A stretch of DNA of 64,000 bases from Bacteriovoracaceae bacterium UBA6144 (GCA_002435705.1 DIVA01000067.1:32280-96279), one strand, 5' to 3'. Counted from the first letter of the stretch, positions 41,662 through 51,168 are shown. Translations and numbers: made by a program. The notes: generated by a model from the letters alone, not told the origin.

Positions 41662-42963
41662 ATGACAAGTTCAAAAGAAATCCTCAGTTCACTAAAGTTT
41701 TGTGTTATTGATCTTGAAACAACTGGCGGCAGTCCCGAAAAAGATAAAATCTTTGAGATTGGGATGACTAAGATTGAGAACCTCACCATTACTGAAGAGC
41801 GCAGCTTCATGGTGAATCCTGAAAAAGAAATTCCCGAGTTTGTTCAGCGATTAACAGGTGTAAAACAAGCAGACGTTATTGGCGCACCTCGCTTTGAAGA
41901 AATCGCTGACGAAGTGATGCAATTTGCAGGTGACTGCATCTTGGTTGCTCACAATACCTCCTTTGATATCCCCTTCCTGAATGCCAAGCTTAAAGATTCA
42001 GGCAGGCCCACTTTTGAAAATAGAGTTCTTTGCACCAATGTCATGACCAAATATATGATCCCTGACATAGTGAACTCAAACCTTGAATACATGGGCAGAA
42101 TTTTTGATCTAGGTGATCAAAAAGCCCATCGGGCCATTGAAGATGCAAGAGTCACGGCAAAACTACTTTTAAAATTCATTGATATCTTTATCGCTAAAGA
42201 TCTTAAAAAAATTAACCAGCTCTACTACCCTCGCAATCGCTTTGAGCTCGACCGACGACATTTTGATCGCCGTGAAAAGGACATGAGTGATGTGGTAGAA
42301 CAGCTAAAGATTGAAAATCGTCCCATCTTACTCACAGTTAAAGGTGAACAGGGAGTGATTCTCTCACTCCTTCCGATTGAATGCCCTGCTAAGAGTTGGG
42401 AAAAGATTGAAGGCTTTCTCTCAAGCCTTCAGTGGCAACTTATTACTCTCCGCTTAATTGGCCCACATATCGAAGGGTTGATGCAGCTTAATACAAATTT
42501 TTTAAAAATCCCTGAAGCAACTCGCCAAGAGACCCTTCAATTTCTGACTCTCCTGCAGGCACATGCGCCCAGCAACACTGAAAACCCACTCGAAGAAGAG
42601 GATTTCCTAGTCGCTCCCCATCTTATTCAGGGGCAGCTGATTGTTTACTCTCTTATGGGGTTTGCATCCTATTCTGAACTTATCTTTAAATTTCCCAGCC
42701 ATAAAAAGAAACTGACACACTTTCTGCAAGGACAAGTGAATCGATTTGAGGCAGCCAAGACACAAAGAAGACATCAAATCATTCAAGAGATTAAGCCACT
42801 CATAGAGAGTCACTTAACTCTTGAACAAAATAAAAAAGAAACGAATTACATCTTTCTCAAACGTCAGGACTTAAAAAAAGACCAGAAGAACTTTTTTCAA
42901 TCAATAGAGAATCTTGTAAAAAATCACCCTGATCCGTTCAATTTCCCATCTCGCTATATTTAG
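41662..42963 (+). CDS. DnaQ-like DEDDh exonuclease with an unrecognised C-terminal half
   Basis: A 433-residue protein. Residues about 10-185 are a DEDDh 3'-5' exonuclease: VIDLETTGGSPEKDKIFEIG, then ILVAHNTSFDIPFLNAKL, then HRAIEDARVTAKL, giving all acidic residues and the histidine. The remaining 240 residues are helical and charged (FELDRRHFDRREKDM and onward) with no motif I know; it is not the GIY-YIG domain of Cho/UvrC-like fusions. There is no good ribosome site before ATG 41662, so it may be weakly translated or coupled to cdd. It converges with the stress protein gene, overlapping by four bases. Confidence 0.85.
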   Translation: MTSSKEILSSLKFCVIDLETTGGSPEKDKIFEIGMTKIENLTITEERSFMVNPEKEIPEFVQRLTGVKQADVIGAPRFEEIADEVMQFAGDCILVAHNTSFDIPFLNAKLKDSGRPTFENRVLCTNVMTKYMIPDIVNSNLEYMGRIFDLGDQKAHRAIEDARVTAKLLLKFIDIFIAKDLKKINQLYYPRNRFELDRRHFDRREKDMSDVVEQLKIENRPILLTVKGEQGVILSLLPIECPAKSWEKIEGFLSSLQWQLITLRLIGPHIEGLMQLNTNFLKIPEATRQETLQFLTLLQAHAPSNTENPLEEEDFLVAPHLIQGQLIVYSLMGFASYSELIFKFPSHKKKLTHFLQGQVNRFEAAKTQRRHQIIQEIKPLIESHLTLEQNKKETNYIFLKRQDLKKDQKNFFQSIENLVKNHPDPFNFPSRYI

Positions 42964-43403
42964 CGACGCGGACGAAGCACCAGTAGATCACAGGGTGAGA
43001 ACTTGGTCATGTGATCTGCAAATGAACTGCCAAAAAAACCGGCCAGCCCTGTTTTACCTCTCGTCGCCACCACAATCATATCCGCTTTGTGGTTTGAAAG
43101 ATTTTTAACCATGCTATCGGCTGGCGAAGGTGACAAGAGAACTTCCACCTTAAAGCTCACACCTGGCTTAAGCATCTTGGAACAGAGAGCTTGAAAATGA
43201 TTGGTCAAAACTGGCTTCATCTCTGCAAAGATTTTTTCATCGGGGTAACTCACCACTGTCATTTCGTAGCCAGAGTACTCTTGGCGAACGTAATGAGTGA
43301 AAACGAGATCTGCATGAGTAAAATCTTCTTTCTCTGCCCATTTCTGAATAGTCTCAAGCATTTCAGTCTCAATGGGCATCGCAACTACAATTTTCTTTTT
43401 CAT
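42960..43403 (-). CDS. Universal stress protein (UspA family)
   Basis: A 147-residue cytoplasmic protein of the Usp fold. The nucleotide-binding signature near the C terminus is DMIVVATRGKTGLAGFFGSSF, close to the G2xG9xG(S/T) pattern, with CDLLVLRP closing the last strand. The N terminus KKKIVVAMPIE is also typical. The single-domain form often dimerises and binds ATP. It follows the degenerate histidine kinase gene by 13 bases and could be its co-expressed partner. Confidence 0.9.
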   Translation of the reverse strand: MKKKIVVAMPIETEMLETIQKWAEKEDFTHADLVFTHYVRQEYSGYEMTVVSYPDEKIFAEMKPVLTNHFQALCSKMLKPGVSFKVEVLLSPSPADSMVKNLSNHKADMIVVATRGKTGLAGFFGSSFADHMTKFSPCDLLVLRPRR

Positions 43404-43416
43404 AGATCCATCCTTT

Positions 43417-45102
43417 TCAAATCAACATAATCTTGTGAGTAAAAACCAGAGAGCCATAGCTATCAAAACTCAAACTTAATTTTTCCTGCTCCATAAGATA
43501 TGCCAGCAGTTTAGATGATAAGTCGCGGCTTAAAACTAAGTTTGGTCTTAATTTTACCTGAAAATTATCAGCATCTTCATGCAAAGTCAGATCAATCACC
43601 TGACCTTTTGCACTTTTATTTTCCAGCAGTCTAAGATGGTGAAAATTAGTCATGATTTCACCCATGATAAGATAGGCCATCATCGTTATGGTCGGCTGAT
43701 GCAGAGGATAAGAATAAGGGTGATTCACCTCTACCGAGAGATTAATTCGAGTCTGACTTTCGATCATACGAAATCGTTGGAGATTGAGGGCCTGCTCAAA
43801 ACATAAAGTGAGAAGTTGATTTTTTCCTTCTGTCAGGATGGGACTCACTTTTGAGAATCCGAGGAAAGTTTCCACCAGCTGCTTACACCTTAAGGTGCTT
43901 TGCTTCATTTCTTGTAACTCATCGATAGTGTCGTTATCTAAATAATCCTCCAACATCAGTACTTCTAAGGCGGCTAAAATACCTGCAATGGGGTTATTCA
44001 GCTCATGCGCGATTGAGCTGGTTATAATACCCAAGTCTTGGGAGCCGCTTGAAAGATTTCGATTACGCTGATTATTTTTTGGGAAGAAAATAGTTAACTT
44101 GCTCTCCCCCCTCGTGTTCTGGAAAGATACTTTTTTAATCGTCCAAATCTGATCTTTTGTTTTTACTTCGTCAAAATTTTCATAACGAACAACAGTTGAT
44201 GGCGCCTGATTGAGCTTACCAAAAGCGATGTTATAATTAAGAACCTCATTATCCTTGCCAGTTAAGATAATTGGCATCGGTAGCATCTCAAAAGCTTCAA
44301 AAAGTATTTGGGCGGGTTTTATCTCAGTCGCTTTAAGGTTCAGAGACTTGAGTAAGCGGGTAAGATAGCTAACAAAGAGATTAAGCGTAAAAGTAAAAGC
44401 CACATCATCTTGAAAGTTTTTAACTTCCAAAAACAAATGACTGCCTTTATAGATGCCTAGATAAAAATGTGGTGCTCCCTTGGGATCAACCTCAAAGAGA
44501 GTTTTTAGTTGAAGAGCGTTCTTCTTAAAAAGACGCTTCTGAGCTTTCTCAACACTCAGTTTTAGTGTCTCAAAATTGATGCTGAGGTAGAAATCCTCAA
44601 AATGAGTAAGAAACTTATAAAAAATCTCAACAAGTCCTTCATGTTCGAAAGGATCTTTTGCAAAAAGCTTTATCTGTTTGAGAAGAGTCTTGTGATACTG
44701 ACCACTCGAACGAGAAAGCTTCTCAAGCCTTAGTCTTTGCTGATCTTCAAACCAAAAATTTAAAATTTGCGAAAAGTTTTCCTCAAATTCCTTTAACTCA
44801 AGCATCAGATCAAAATTTTCCAGAGAGTGTCCCTCTACTTCTTGCTCGAAGAAATCAGGGGCTGGAGACTTTACATAAATCTTCAATCCCTTTACCGATT
44901 TCAAATCAGCAAGGGAGCGCGAACTAGAAATCCAGACGCTGTGAGTTTGAAGTTCAGGTCGAAGCGAAAAGTCATTAAAAGTACGAATCTTTGAATTTCG
45001 AAGTAGACTCTCAAGTTTTGAGTCTTTACCAAAACTTAAATGTGAGTCTAAGAAAATGACTACGTTTTGAATGAGATCTTGTGAAAAAATTATTTCATTC
45101 AT
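43417..45102 (-). CDS. Histidine-kinase-like protein with a degraded ATPase domain
   Basis: A 561-residue soluble protein. Residues 1-260 are a helical region without a family I can name, residues about 270-345 look like a PAS domain, and residues about 355-420 are a clear histidine-phosphotransfer dimer domain with the H-box SSIAHELNNPIAGI (His366). The C-terminal region should hold the ATPase; IMGEIMTNFHHL recalls the N-box, but DxGxG and the second glycine box are absent. It may accept or pass phosphate without using ATP itself. The ATG overlaps the M23 gene stop by four bases, so it is part of the division operon. Confidence 0.75.
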   Translation of the reverse strand: MNEIIFSQDLIQNVVIFLDSHLSFGKDSKLESLLRNSKIRTFNDFSLRPELQTHSVWISSSRSLADLKSVKGLKIYVKSPAPDFFEQEVEGHSLENFDLMLELKEFEENFSQILNFWFEDQQRLRLEKLSRSSGQYHKTLLKQIKLFAKDPFEHEGLVEIFYKFLTHFEDFYLSINFETLKLSVEKAQKRLFKKNALQLKTLFEVDPKGAPHFYLGIYKGSHLFLEVKNFQDDVAFTFTLNLFVSYLTRLLKSLNLKATEIKPAQILFEAFEMLPMPIILTGKDNEVLNYNIAFGKLNQAPSTVVRYENFDEVKTKDQIWTIKKVSFQNTRGESKLTIFFPKNNQRNRNLSSGSQDLGIITSSIAHELNNPIAGILAALEVLMLEDYLDNDTIDELQEMKQSTLRCKQLVETFLGFSKVSPILTEGKNQLLTLCFEQALNLQRFRMIESQTRINLSVEVNHPYSYPLHQPTITMMAYLIMGEIMTNFHHLRLLENKSAKGQVIDLTLHEDADNFQVKLRPNLVLSRDLSSKLLAYLMEQEKLSLSFDSYGSLVFTHKIMLI

Positions 45103-46007
45103 TTTCTAAATTGTTTCTCCGACTCTTCTATGAGTGAGTAGCCGTCAACATAGTTCCCGTGAATCTTGATTCCCCAATGTAAGTGCGGCCCCGAGCTTCG
45201 TCCGGTACTTCCGGATAAACCAATAATATCTCCACCATTTACAATAGCGCCCGCCTCCGTTTTAACTTCAGAGAGATGACCATAAACACTAAAGATATCT
45301 AACCCATGATCAATGATTACAGTCCATCCCGTGTAAAATAGGTCATCGGCAAAAAGCACTTTTCCCCTATTCGTAGCAGGGATAGGAACACCTACTGCGG
45401 CCCGAAAATCGGTTCCTAGGTGCTGTCCTCTATGAGCATTATTATAAACGCGTCTTGTTCCATAGACACTTGTGATATGAGAGGTAAGAGGGGCCCTAAA
45501 TGGTGTTGAGAAATATGGCGTTGCTGCTGATTGAGTATAAATCTCATTGAGGATCCGCTGTTCTCTTGCGGCACGCTTTTGATCTTTCTTTGACAGTGAG
45601 ATCTTCCGATAATCTACTTTAAGCTTCTCTGACTTGTAGGCATAAGGCTTAACAAGAAATTCAATCACAGGGATTTCACGGTCTTTGAGTTTAAGGGCGC
45701 AAGAGTGTTTCTCTACGTCTGAAAAATAGGTCTCCGCAATATAGGCATAATGAAAACCAGGACGATAAGGAACATGTTTAATGAACTGATCCTTGCACTT
45801 AAGACGTGCCCCCTCCCAGCCTTTAGGAACAACAAAAGAAACCCAACGAACCCTTCCTGGAAAAGTTTGGACGCCAGTCGGACTCACTTCACTTTGCACC
45901 ACTTTTTCTTCGATGACTTGAACAGGGTTTTCCGCAATTGGCTGCTGCTTAAGTCCCGAGCTACAAGCACTCATAATAAAGAGACAAAGTAATAGCCTAT
46001 TTTTCAT
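45099..46007 (-). CDS. M23 family metallopeptidase lipoprotein
   Basis: A 302-residue lipoprotein with a signal ending at MSACSS. The C-terminal 140 residues are an LytM/M23 domain with the zinc ligands intact: HLGTDFRA (His and Asp) and GPHLHWG (His), with YGHLSEV between. This enzyme should cut peptidoglycan cross-links in the periplasm. The ATG at 46007 has AAGGAGA upstream and overlaps the xseA stop by 11 bases. Unlike the EnvC-like protein in the same operon, its active site looks complete, so the pair may be one enzyme and one activator. Confidence 0.92.
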   Translation of the reverse strand: MKNRLLLCLFIMSACSSGLKQQPIAENPVQVIEEKVVQSEVSPTGVQTFPGRVRWVSFVVPKGWEGARLKCKDQFIKHVPYRPGFHYAYIAETYFSDVEKHSCALKLKDREIPVIEFLVKPYAYKSEKLKVDYRKISLSKKDQKRAAREQRILNEIYTQSAATPYFSTPFRAPLTSHITSVYGTRRVYNNAHRGQHLGTDFRAAVGVPIPATNRGKVLFADDLFYTGWTVIIDHGLDIFSVYGHLSEVKTEAGAIVNGGDIIGLSGSTGRSSGPHLHWGIKIHGNYVDGYSLIEESEKQFRK

Positions 46008-47286
46008 AACTTTCTCCTTGAGACCAAATCCCTCGTGATGATCCATCACCAAATTCAATTGATAGCGATGCTTGCGGGGGGAGCTTTTGTAATTCTTTAT
46101 TCGAACTTATAACCGCCTCATTTACAGACACAATGGCATAGCCCCGGCTTAGCACAGATCGAGGATTCAAAGATAACAAACGGGCCTGCGCCTGCTCGAG
46201 TCGCTGATTGAGTAAGGCTACTGTCTTTTGTAGATTCATTTCTAAATCTCGCATTAAATCATCCAGTTCTTGTGAGCGGGCATGCAAACCGATGTATTGA
46301 TGGGATCGCTCGAGCAAGTTAACTCGACTGAGTCTTGTCTCAAAATCTTTTAATTGATCCTTTATTGATTGCATGAGGTGAGCTGGGTGATACCGAGTTA
46401 GTCGCAACTGAACATCGGATTTCTTAGAACTTAAATGGTGGACCAGTTTTTGATTGAGTAGTAGTACCTTACGTCTGAATTCTGTTTGGGGCTGGGTAAG
46501 TGTTTCAGCTGCAGCCGTGGGTGTTTCACATCTTAAATCCGCCACAAAATCACTAAGCGTCCAATCGACTTCGTGCCCCACAGCACTGATGACAGGTATC
46601 TTTGAGGCAGCAATCTGTCGAATGAGAGATTCATCGTTGAAGCACCATAAATCCTCTGGGCTCCCGCCTCCTCGAGTTAACACTATTGCATCGGCTCCAA
46701 TATCTTGCGCTTTTGCGAGACCCGCAATCAGCGAGCCGGCAGCCTTATCACCTTGAACGAGTGCAGGAATGATTGTGATTTGGAAATCAAATCCTCTCCG
46801 GCGGTAGACATTTACAAAATCGTGAAGAGCAGCGCCTCCAGGCGCAGTAATAAGAGCAATTTTTTTCGGATACCTAGGAATTGCCCGCTTGCGATCAAGA
46901 TCAAACAAACCCTCCGAGGATAGTTTCTTTTTGAGCGCTTCAAATTTAATTTTTAATAAACCTGCACCGACCGGAGCAATTCTTTTTACAAGGATCTGAA
47001 AAGTCCCGCGTTTAGGATAAACCGTGAGGGGTCCGTAAATGAGAACCTTATCCCCTTCTTTGATATTTTTAAAACCGGGATGCCGTAAAAGGTCCTGCCT
47101 AAACAGAGCACATGAGATTGAGGCGTCCTGATCCATGATATTAAAATAGCAATGGCCACTGTGTGCATGGGAAATACCAGAGATTTCTCCTTCCACCATG
47201 ACTTCGTGAAATGATTCCTCGAGTGTATTTTTTATGTGCGCCAAAAGTTCAGAAACAGTTGGCGCATTTTGAATTTGCTCAAACAT
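45997..47286 (-). CDS. xseA: Exodeoxyribonuclease VII large subunit
   Basis: A 429-residue single-strand-specific exonuclease subunit. An OB-fold N-terminal domain (FHEVMVEGEISGISHAHSGHCYFNI) is followed by the catalytic region with PKKIALITAPGGAALHDF, VLTRGGGSPEDLWCFND and ISAVGHEVDWTLSDFVADLRCETPTAAAE. The C-terminal part is a long coiled coil (residues 260-400). No small-subunit xseB gene is adjacent. The ATG shares a base with the ctpA stop, so translation is coupled. Confidence 0.95.
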   Translation of the reverse strand: MFEQIQNAPTVSELLAHIKNTLEESFHEVMVEGEISGISHAHSGHCYFNIMDQDASISCALFRQDLLRHPGFKNIKEGDKVLIYGPLTVYPKRGTFQILVKRIAPVGAGLLKIKFEALKKKLSSEGLFDLDRKRAIPRYPKKIALITAPGGAALHDFVNVYRRRGFDFQITIIPALVQGDKAAGSLIAGLAKAQDIGADAIVLTRGGGSPEDLWCFNDESLIRQIAASKIPVISAVGHEVDWTLSDFVADLRCETPTAAAETLTQPQTEFRRKVLLLNQKLVHHLSSKKSDVQLRLTRYHPAHLMQSIKDQLKDFETRLSRVNLLERSHQYIGLHARSQELDDLMRDLEMNLQKTVALLNQRLEQAQARLLSLNPRSVLSRGYAIVSVNEAVISSNKELQKLPPQASLSIEFGDGSSRGIWSQGESYEK

Positions 47287-48689
47287 TATTTAGCAAGATA
47301 CTTGATTGTTTTTAAGAGCTGACTCGCCTGCTGAACCTGATAGTCTTGTGAGGGAGCATAGGGAGTAAAAACATCTTCCTCATCATTTTTTTTCGGTTGC
47401 CCTGCTTTCTTTTTCTGCTCTTCACGTTTATTAGCACGGTCTTGACGATCCCATTCTTCACGTAATTTTTTTTCTTCTGCGCTCTCAATGGTGGCCGTCA
47501 GATGGTTACGAAGATCTCTCTCTCTCACATAACGATCAACACGCTTGGCCTGTACAAAAGCTTGATAGTCTAAATCATCCACCTGAATGTCAGGCACAAT
47601 CCCGACTCCTTGAATTCTACGACCTTTAGGTGTGAGGTACTGAGCTATCGTTAACTTAACACCGACTTTTCCATCCAGCTGAGCCACCGTTTGCACAGAG
47701 CCCTTTCCAAAGGATTGTAGTCCCATGATTGGGCCACGTTCGAAATCCTGGATAGCTCCGGCAACAATTTCTGAAGCAGAGGCAGAGGCACCATTAATCA
47801 AAACAATGAGTGGTGTCTCGAGATCCTTATATCCTTGCTTCTTTACGTAGCGAATATCTTTATTCTGTGGATCTCGTGCTTCCGTTGAAACAACAATCCC
47901 CTCTTTGAGAAAAATAGATGAAACATCCACCGCTTGATCTAAAAGACCACCGGGATTTGAACGAAGATCGAGAATGATACCAACAAGTCCACCCTCTTTA
48001 GCAGCTTTTGCCTTGAGCGCCTTAAGTGAGTCTTCCACCGCTTGAGCAGCTCGCTTTTGAAACTGGGTTAAACGTATGTACGCGATTCGACCTTCTAGCA
48101 TCTCTGACTTAACGGGATTAACTTTAATTGTTTCTCGCTTAAGATTAAAAGATCTAATCTTTTCACTCCCCTCTCGCACAATCCCTAGCTGTATCGTATC
48201 ACCATTTTTTCCACGCATTCTTTCAATGACCTCATCAAGGCCCTGTCCGACGATGGAGACATTATTAATCTCAACAATTCGATCACGAGGCCTAATCCCT
48301 GCGCGGAAAGCGGGGCTATCGTCGATCGGAGAAATAACCAGAATCATCCCGTCTCTTTGGGTCACTTCAATGCCTAGACCACCAAACTCTCCGGATGTAT
48401 CAGATTGCATTTTTTTAAAATACTGCTCATTCAGAAAACTAGTGTGAGGATCAAGCGTCTCCATCATTCCCTTAAGGGCTCCTTCAACAAGCTTTTCAGT
48501 ACTCACACTGCGATAATATTGATTTTCTATCAAGTAGAGTACTTTATTGAATAACTCTAATTGCTCAAATCGAGAGCGATGAGCGGCTGTGTTTGGAGCA
48601 GGTTTAGATTCCGAAGCTGCCAAGACCTGAGGAAAGGAAGCAAGAATGAAAGATGATAATAAGCATATCGAGAGAGCTTTGAAAGGCAT
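47286..48689 (-). CDS. ctpA: Carboxyl-terminal processing protease (S41A)
   Basis: A 467-residue exported protease with signal peptide PFKALSICLLSSFILASFPQ. A PDZ domain follows (IDDSPAFRAGIRPRDRIVEI), then the tail-specific protease domain with the serine in INGASASASEIVAGAI and the lysine in LQSFGKGSVQT. The C terminus carries a long Lys/Glu/Arg-rich helix and PYAPSQDYQVQQA. The ATG at 48689 has GGAG. It is in the operon with ftsEX and the LytM-like gene, so its substrates are probably division or peptidoglycan proteins. Confidence 0.95.
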   Translation of the reverse strand: MPFKALSICLLSSFILASFPQVLAASESKPAPNTAAHRSRFEQLELFNKVLYLIENQYYRSVSTEKLVEGALKGMMETLDPHTSFLNEQYFKKMQSDTSGEFGGLGIEVTQRDGMILVISPIDDSPAFRAGIRPRDRIVEINNVSIVGQGLDEVIERMRGKNGDTIQLGIVREGSEKIRSFNLKRETIKVNPVKSEMLEGRIAYIRLTQFQKRAAQAVEDSLKALKAKAAKEGGLVGIILDLRSNPGGLLDQAVDVSSIFLKEGIVVSTEARDPQNKDIRYVKKQGYKDLETPLIVLINGASASASEIVAGAIQDFERGPIMGLQSFGKGSVQTVAQLDGKVGVKLTIAQYLTPKGRRIQGVGIVPDIQVDDLDYQAFVQAKRVDRYVRERDLRNHLTATIESAEEKKLREEWDRQDRANKREEQKKKAGQPKKNDEEDVFTPYAPSQDYQVQQASQLLKTIKYLAK

Positions 48690-48713
48690 GGTGAACTCCA
48701 AGAGTTAATTCTC

Positions 48714-49700
48714 TCAGATTTTACCTGCGACCGAAGTATCCATCCAGTGAATTGTCTTCTGGGCGATATTCTTTTTTCTCACTTCAAAGTAGAGGGAATC
48801 TGTTCGCTCGTCGGTATGACCAAGAATGTCACCAGCATTAACAGCAGCATTCTTCCCAAGGGAGGATTGGAAATTTCCAAGCATGACCGTACGAATATCG
48901 TCACCGTGATCGATCATCAAAACTTTACCGTAGTTTGCAAGTTCACCATTGTAAATCACGCGCCCTTCTCGTGGGGCACGTATGGGTTGAAGTTTTTCAA
49001 ACTTAAACGTGACGCCCTTCTCTGAAGGGAGTGCTGAGCTAAAGAAGGCTAAGGGAGAAGCAAACTTGAGTGAGGGCTTAATATTAAGCCCCAAGCTCTC
49101 TGAGCGCTTAATAGCACTGAGTCGAGATGAGACTTTTTGCTTCTGCATCTTATTTTCTAATTCTTGATTGAATTTAACCTTTTCAAGATAGATATCAGTC
49201 ATTTGTTTTTTCTTTGATTCTAAATCAAGTGTGAGCTTAAGGAGGTCCTCCTCATCTTGCTTGAGGAGCGAGAGTCGCTCTTGAAAACTCATAACTATTT
49301 TGTCTAAAGCCTCTGCCTCTTTCATCGCTGCAGAGCTTTTCTCTTTGTTCATTTCAAGGATGGAATCAAACTTTTCAACTTGAACAACCTCATCCTCTAC
49401 TAGGGCCAACGCTTTCGCACGCAAAATTTGATTGAGCTCATCATGACGTTTTTGTACTTCTGCTTTAACGACGTCTAATCTTTCTTGGTAACTCACGATA
49501 TCTGTTTCTATCAAGCGAATCTTCTCAATGCTCGTAAGGTACTTATTGTTATTCTGTCCTAGCTCACGCTCAAGGCTATTAAGTCTCGCCCCGAGCTTCA
49601 TGACCTCATTTCGACTTTGAACAAGGTCGCTTGAAGCCAATAGCTTAGCCGAAAAGATGAGCAGGCAGCTTGTGGTTAAGACTAGTTTTGCGAGGTCCAT
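48714..49700 (-). CDS. EnvC-like LytM-domain protein with a non-catalytic active site
   Basis: A 328-residue exported protein. After the signal peptide come long coiled-coil segments (residues about 30-200: NSLERELGQNN, DIVSYQERLDVVKAEVQ, SFQERLSLLKQDEEDLL) and a C-terminal LytM-like domain (REGRVIYNGELANYGKVLMIDHG to LYFEVRKKNIAQ). The zinc ligands are not kept: LYFEVR replaces LHFEIR and no HxxxD stands at the expected place, as in EnvC, which activates amidases rather than cutting. The start overlaps ftsX by 19 bases; FtsEX controls EnvC in E. coli, so the genes likely work together. Confidence 0.85.
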   Translation of the reverse strand: MDLAKLVLTTSCLLIFSAKLLASSDLVQSRNEVMKLGARLNSLERELGQNNNKYLTSIEKIRLIETDIVSYQERLDVVKAEVQKRHDELNQILRAKALALVEDEVVQVEKFDSILEMNKEKSSAAMKEAEALDKIVMSFQERLSLLKQDEEDLLKLTLDLESKKKQMTDIYLEKVKFNQELENKMQKQKVSSRLSAIKRSESLGLNIKPSLKFASPLAFFSSALPSEKGVTFKFEKLQPIRAPREGRVIYNGELANYGKVLMIDHGDDIRTVMLGNFQSSLGKNAAVNAGDILGHTDERTDSLYFEVRKKNIAQKTIHWMDTSVAGKI

Positions 49701-50482
49701 TTCACCTCTCGAAGAGTCGTAGCCCATGGAACAGCAAACGCTGAAAGGCAGAGCAGAATCGCTAGAAAATCTGGCCCCTGAAAAGCAAATGTCGCAATGA
49801 TAGAAAGGCTTAAGATAAAGACAAAACCAGATCCAATTATTTTTGCTCGCACAAATTTACGACGCTGAAAACGCTCAATCAACCAAGCTCGCTTTGAGAC
49901 ATCGTTATAAACCAAGGAGAGAGAGAAGAACCACACCAGCATGAGTGGAATCAAAGCCCCTAGGTAGCCAAAGCGAGAGAGGTAGTTAAAAATCGGGTGA
50001 CTATCCAGCATTCCACCAATCTTTGGCATTTTAATTCCCGATGTTGTCATGTGAGATTCCCCATGGGTTTTCTCAAGACCATCAATTAAATTTTGTGCCG
50101 AAGGAATCATCTGTTTGTTCTTTAGGATGACTCGTAAACCAAAAGAAGCTACATCTGAAGATGTGGTCTGATAATCCTTTCCCATCTGGGAGAGAAGTTT
50201 ACCAAGGACACTTTGAGTTTCCATCGTTTTAACGAATTCAACCTTTTCCACTTCTGGTCTATTTTCAAGATCAGCGAGAACATCCGCGCTTTGAACTTTT
50301 GCATCAAAGAGTGCAGTGAAGTAAGGACGAGCCCAAGCATCAGGAGAAAGATTGGTCAGTGCCACTTGCACAGTTGGCTTAAAGCTTAAGGTAAGCGCCA
50401 CTAAAAAGCTTGCGGCCAGAAAAAAGATTCCTCTTAGTTTGATTTCCCAAAGACTAGAAAAAAATTCTTTTAGATAAAACAT
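49682..50482 (-). CDS. ftsX: FtsX-like cell-division membrane protein
   Basis: A 266-residue inner-membrane protein with four transmembrane segments: one near residues 18-35, an outside loop to about 165, then three near the C terminus (GALIPLMLVWFFSLSLVY, GSGFVFILSLSIIATF and LAILLCLSAFAVPWA). The periplasmic loop, where EnvC binds in E. coli, contains the FtsX-type 'PEVEKVEFV' segment. Sequence similarity to model FtsX is modest; the assignment rests on topology and on its place between the FtsE and EnvC-like genes. It overlaps ftsE by 13 bases. Confidence 0.82.
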   Translation of the reverse strand: MFYLKEFFSSLWEIKLRGIFFLAASFLVALTLSFKPTVQVALTNLSPDAWARPYFTALFDAKVQSADVLADLENRPEVEKVEFVKTMETQSVLGKLLSQMGKDYQTTSSDVASFGLRVILKNKQMIPSAQNLIDGLEKTHGESHMTTSGIKMPKIGGMLDSHPIFNYLSRFGYLGALIPLMLVWFFSLSLVYNDVSKRAWLIERFQRRKFVRAKIIGSGFVFILSLSIIATFAFQGPDFLAILLCLSAFAVPWATTLREVKWTSQN

Positions 50483-51168
50483 GCTTGCCCCGAATAAAGT
50501 AGTCGTCCCGCATCTAGGTGAGCCACCATTCCTGGAAACTGCTTCACCATTTCTCTATTGTGAGTCGCCCAAACAAGTGTCAGGCCTTGCTTTTGATTAT
50601 AGTGAGAAAGCACCTCGAACAAACGAAAACTCGCTTCTTTATCAAGTGCCGAAGTGGGTTCATCAGCTAAGAGAGCATTGGGCTTGGTCAGAAGCGCACG
50701 GATCATTGCGACCTTACTTTTCAGTCCACCATTTGAATCCTGAATGGGACGTGATAGATGGTCATAAACACCCAATAGCCGCGAGAGTTCTATCATCTCT
50801 TTGTGAAATTGTTCTTTCGAGTCATAGATTCTTGAATCGTAACTAAACCACATATTTTCTTCGCAAGTCTTCTTCTGCCAAAGACGCAGATCCTGAAAGA
50901 CACTGGCGACGAAAAACTTTTCACTCTCCTGAGCGAGTGTGATAGTGCCTGATGTGGGCTGAATCAACCCGGCCATGAGGTTTAGAAGTGTAGATTTTCC
51001 TGCACCAGAGGCACCTGTGACAAAGAGAACATCTTTCGCCTGAACACTCAGCTGAATATTACGAAGAGCGCGTAACTTTCCGAAATCAACCGTAACTTGA
51101 TTAAGCTCGAAAACCGGGCGTGCTTTAATTGGTGTTTTTGGTGTCGCCGAATAGCGTTGGGTGTACAT
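50470..51168 (-). CDS. ftsE: FtsE-like ABC ATPase
   Basis: A 232-residue ATPase of the ABC family that partners FtsX at the division site. Walker A VTGASGAGKSTLLNLMAG, the Q-loop in VFQDLRLWQKKT, Walker B NALLADEPTSALDKE and the H-loop WATHNREM are all present. The signature motif is altered: SNGGLKSKVAM stands where LSGGQ..R.A is expected. The N-terminal 18 residues are an extra basic tail. FtsE usually works by ATP-driven shape change; the altered signature may slow or change that. The first gene of the operon. Confidence 0.88.
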   Translation of the reverse strand: MYTQRYSATPKTPIKARPVFELNQVTVDFGKLRALRNIQLSVQAKDVLFVTGASGAGKSTLLNLMAGLIQPTSGTITLAQESEKFFVASVFQDLRLWQKKTCEENMWFSYDSRIYDSKEQFHKEMIELSRLLGVYDHLSRPIQDSNGGLKSKVAMIRALLTKPNALLADEPTSALDKEASFRLFEVLSHYNQKQGLTLVWATHNREMVKQFPGMVAHLDAGRLLYSGQACFI

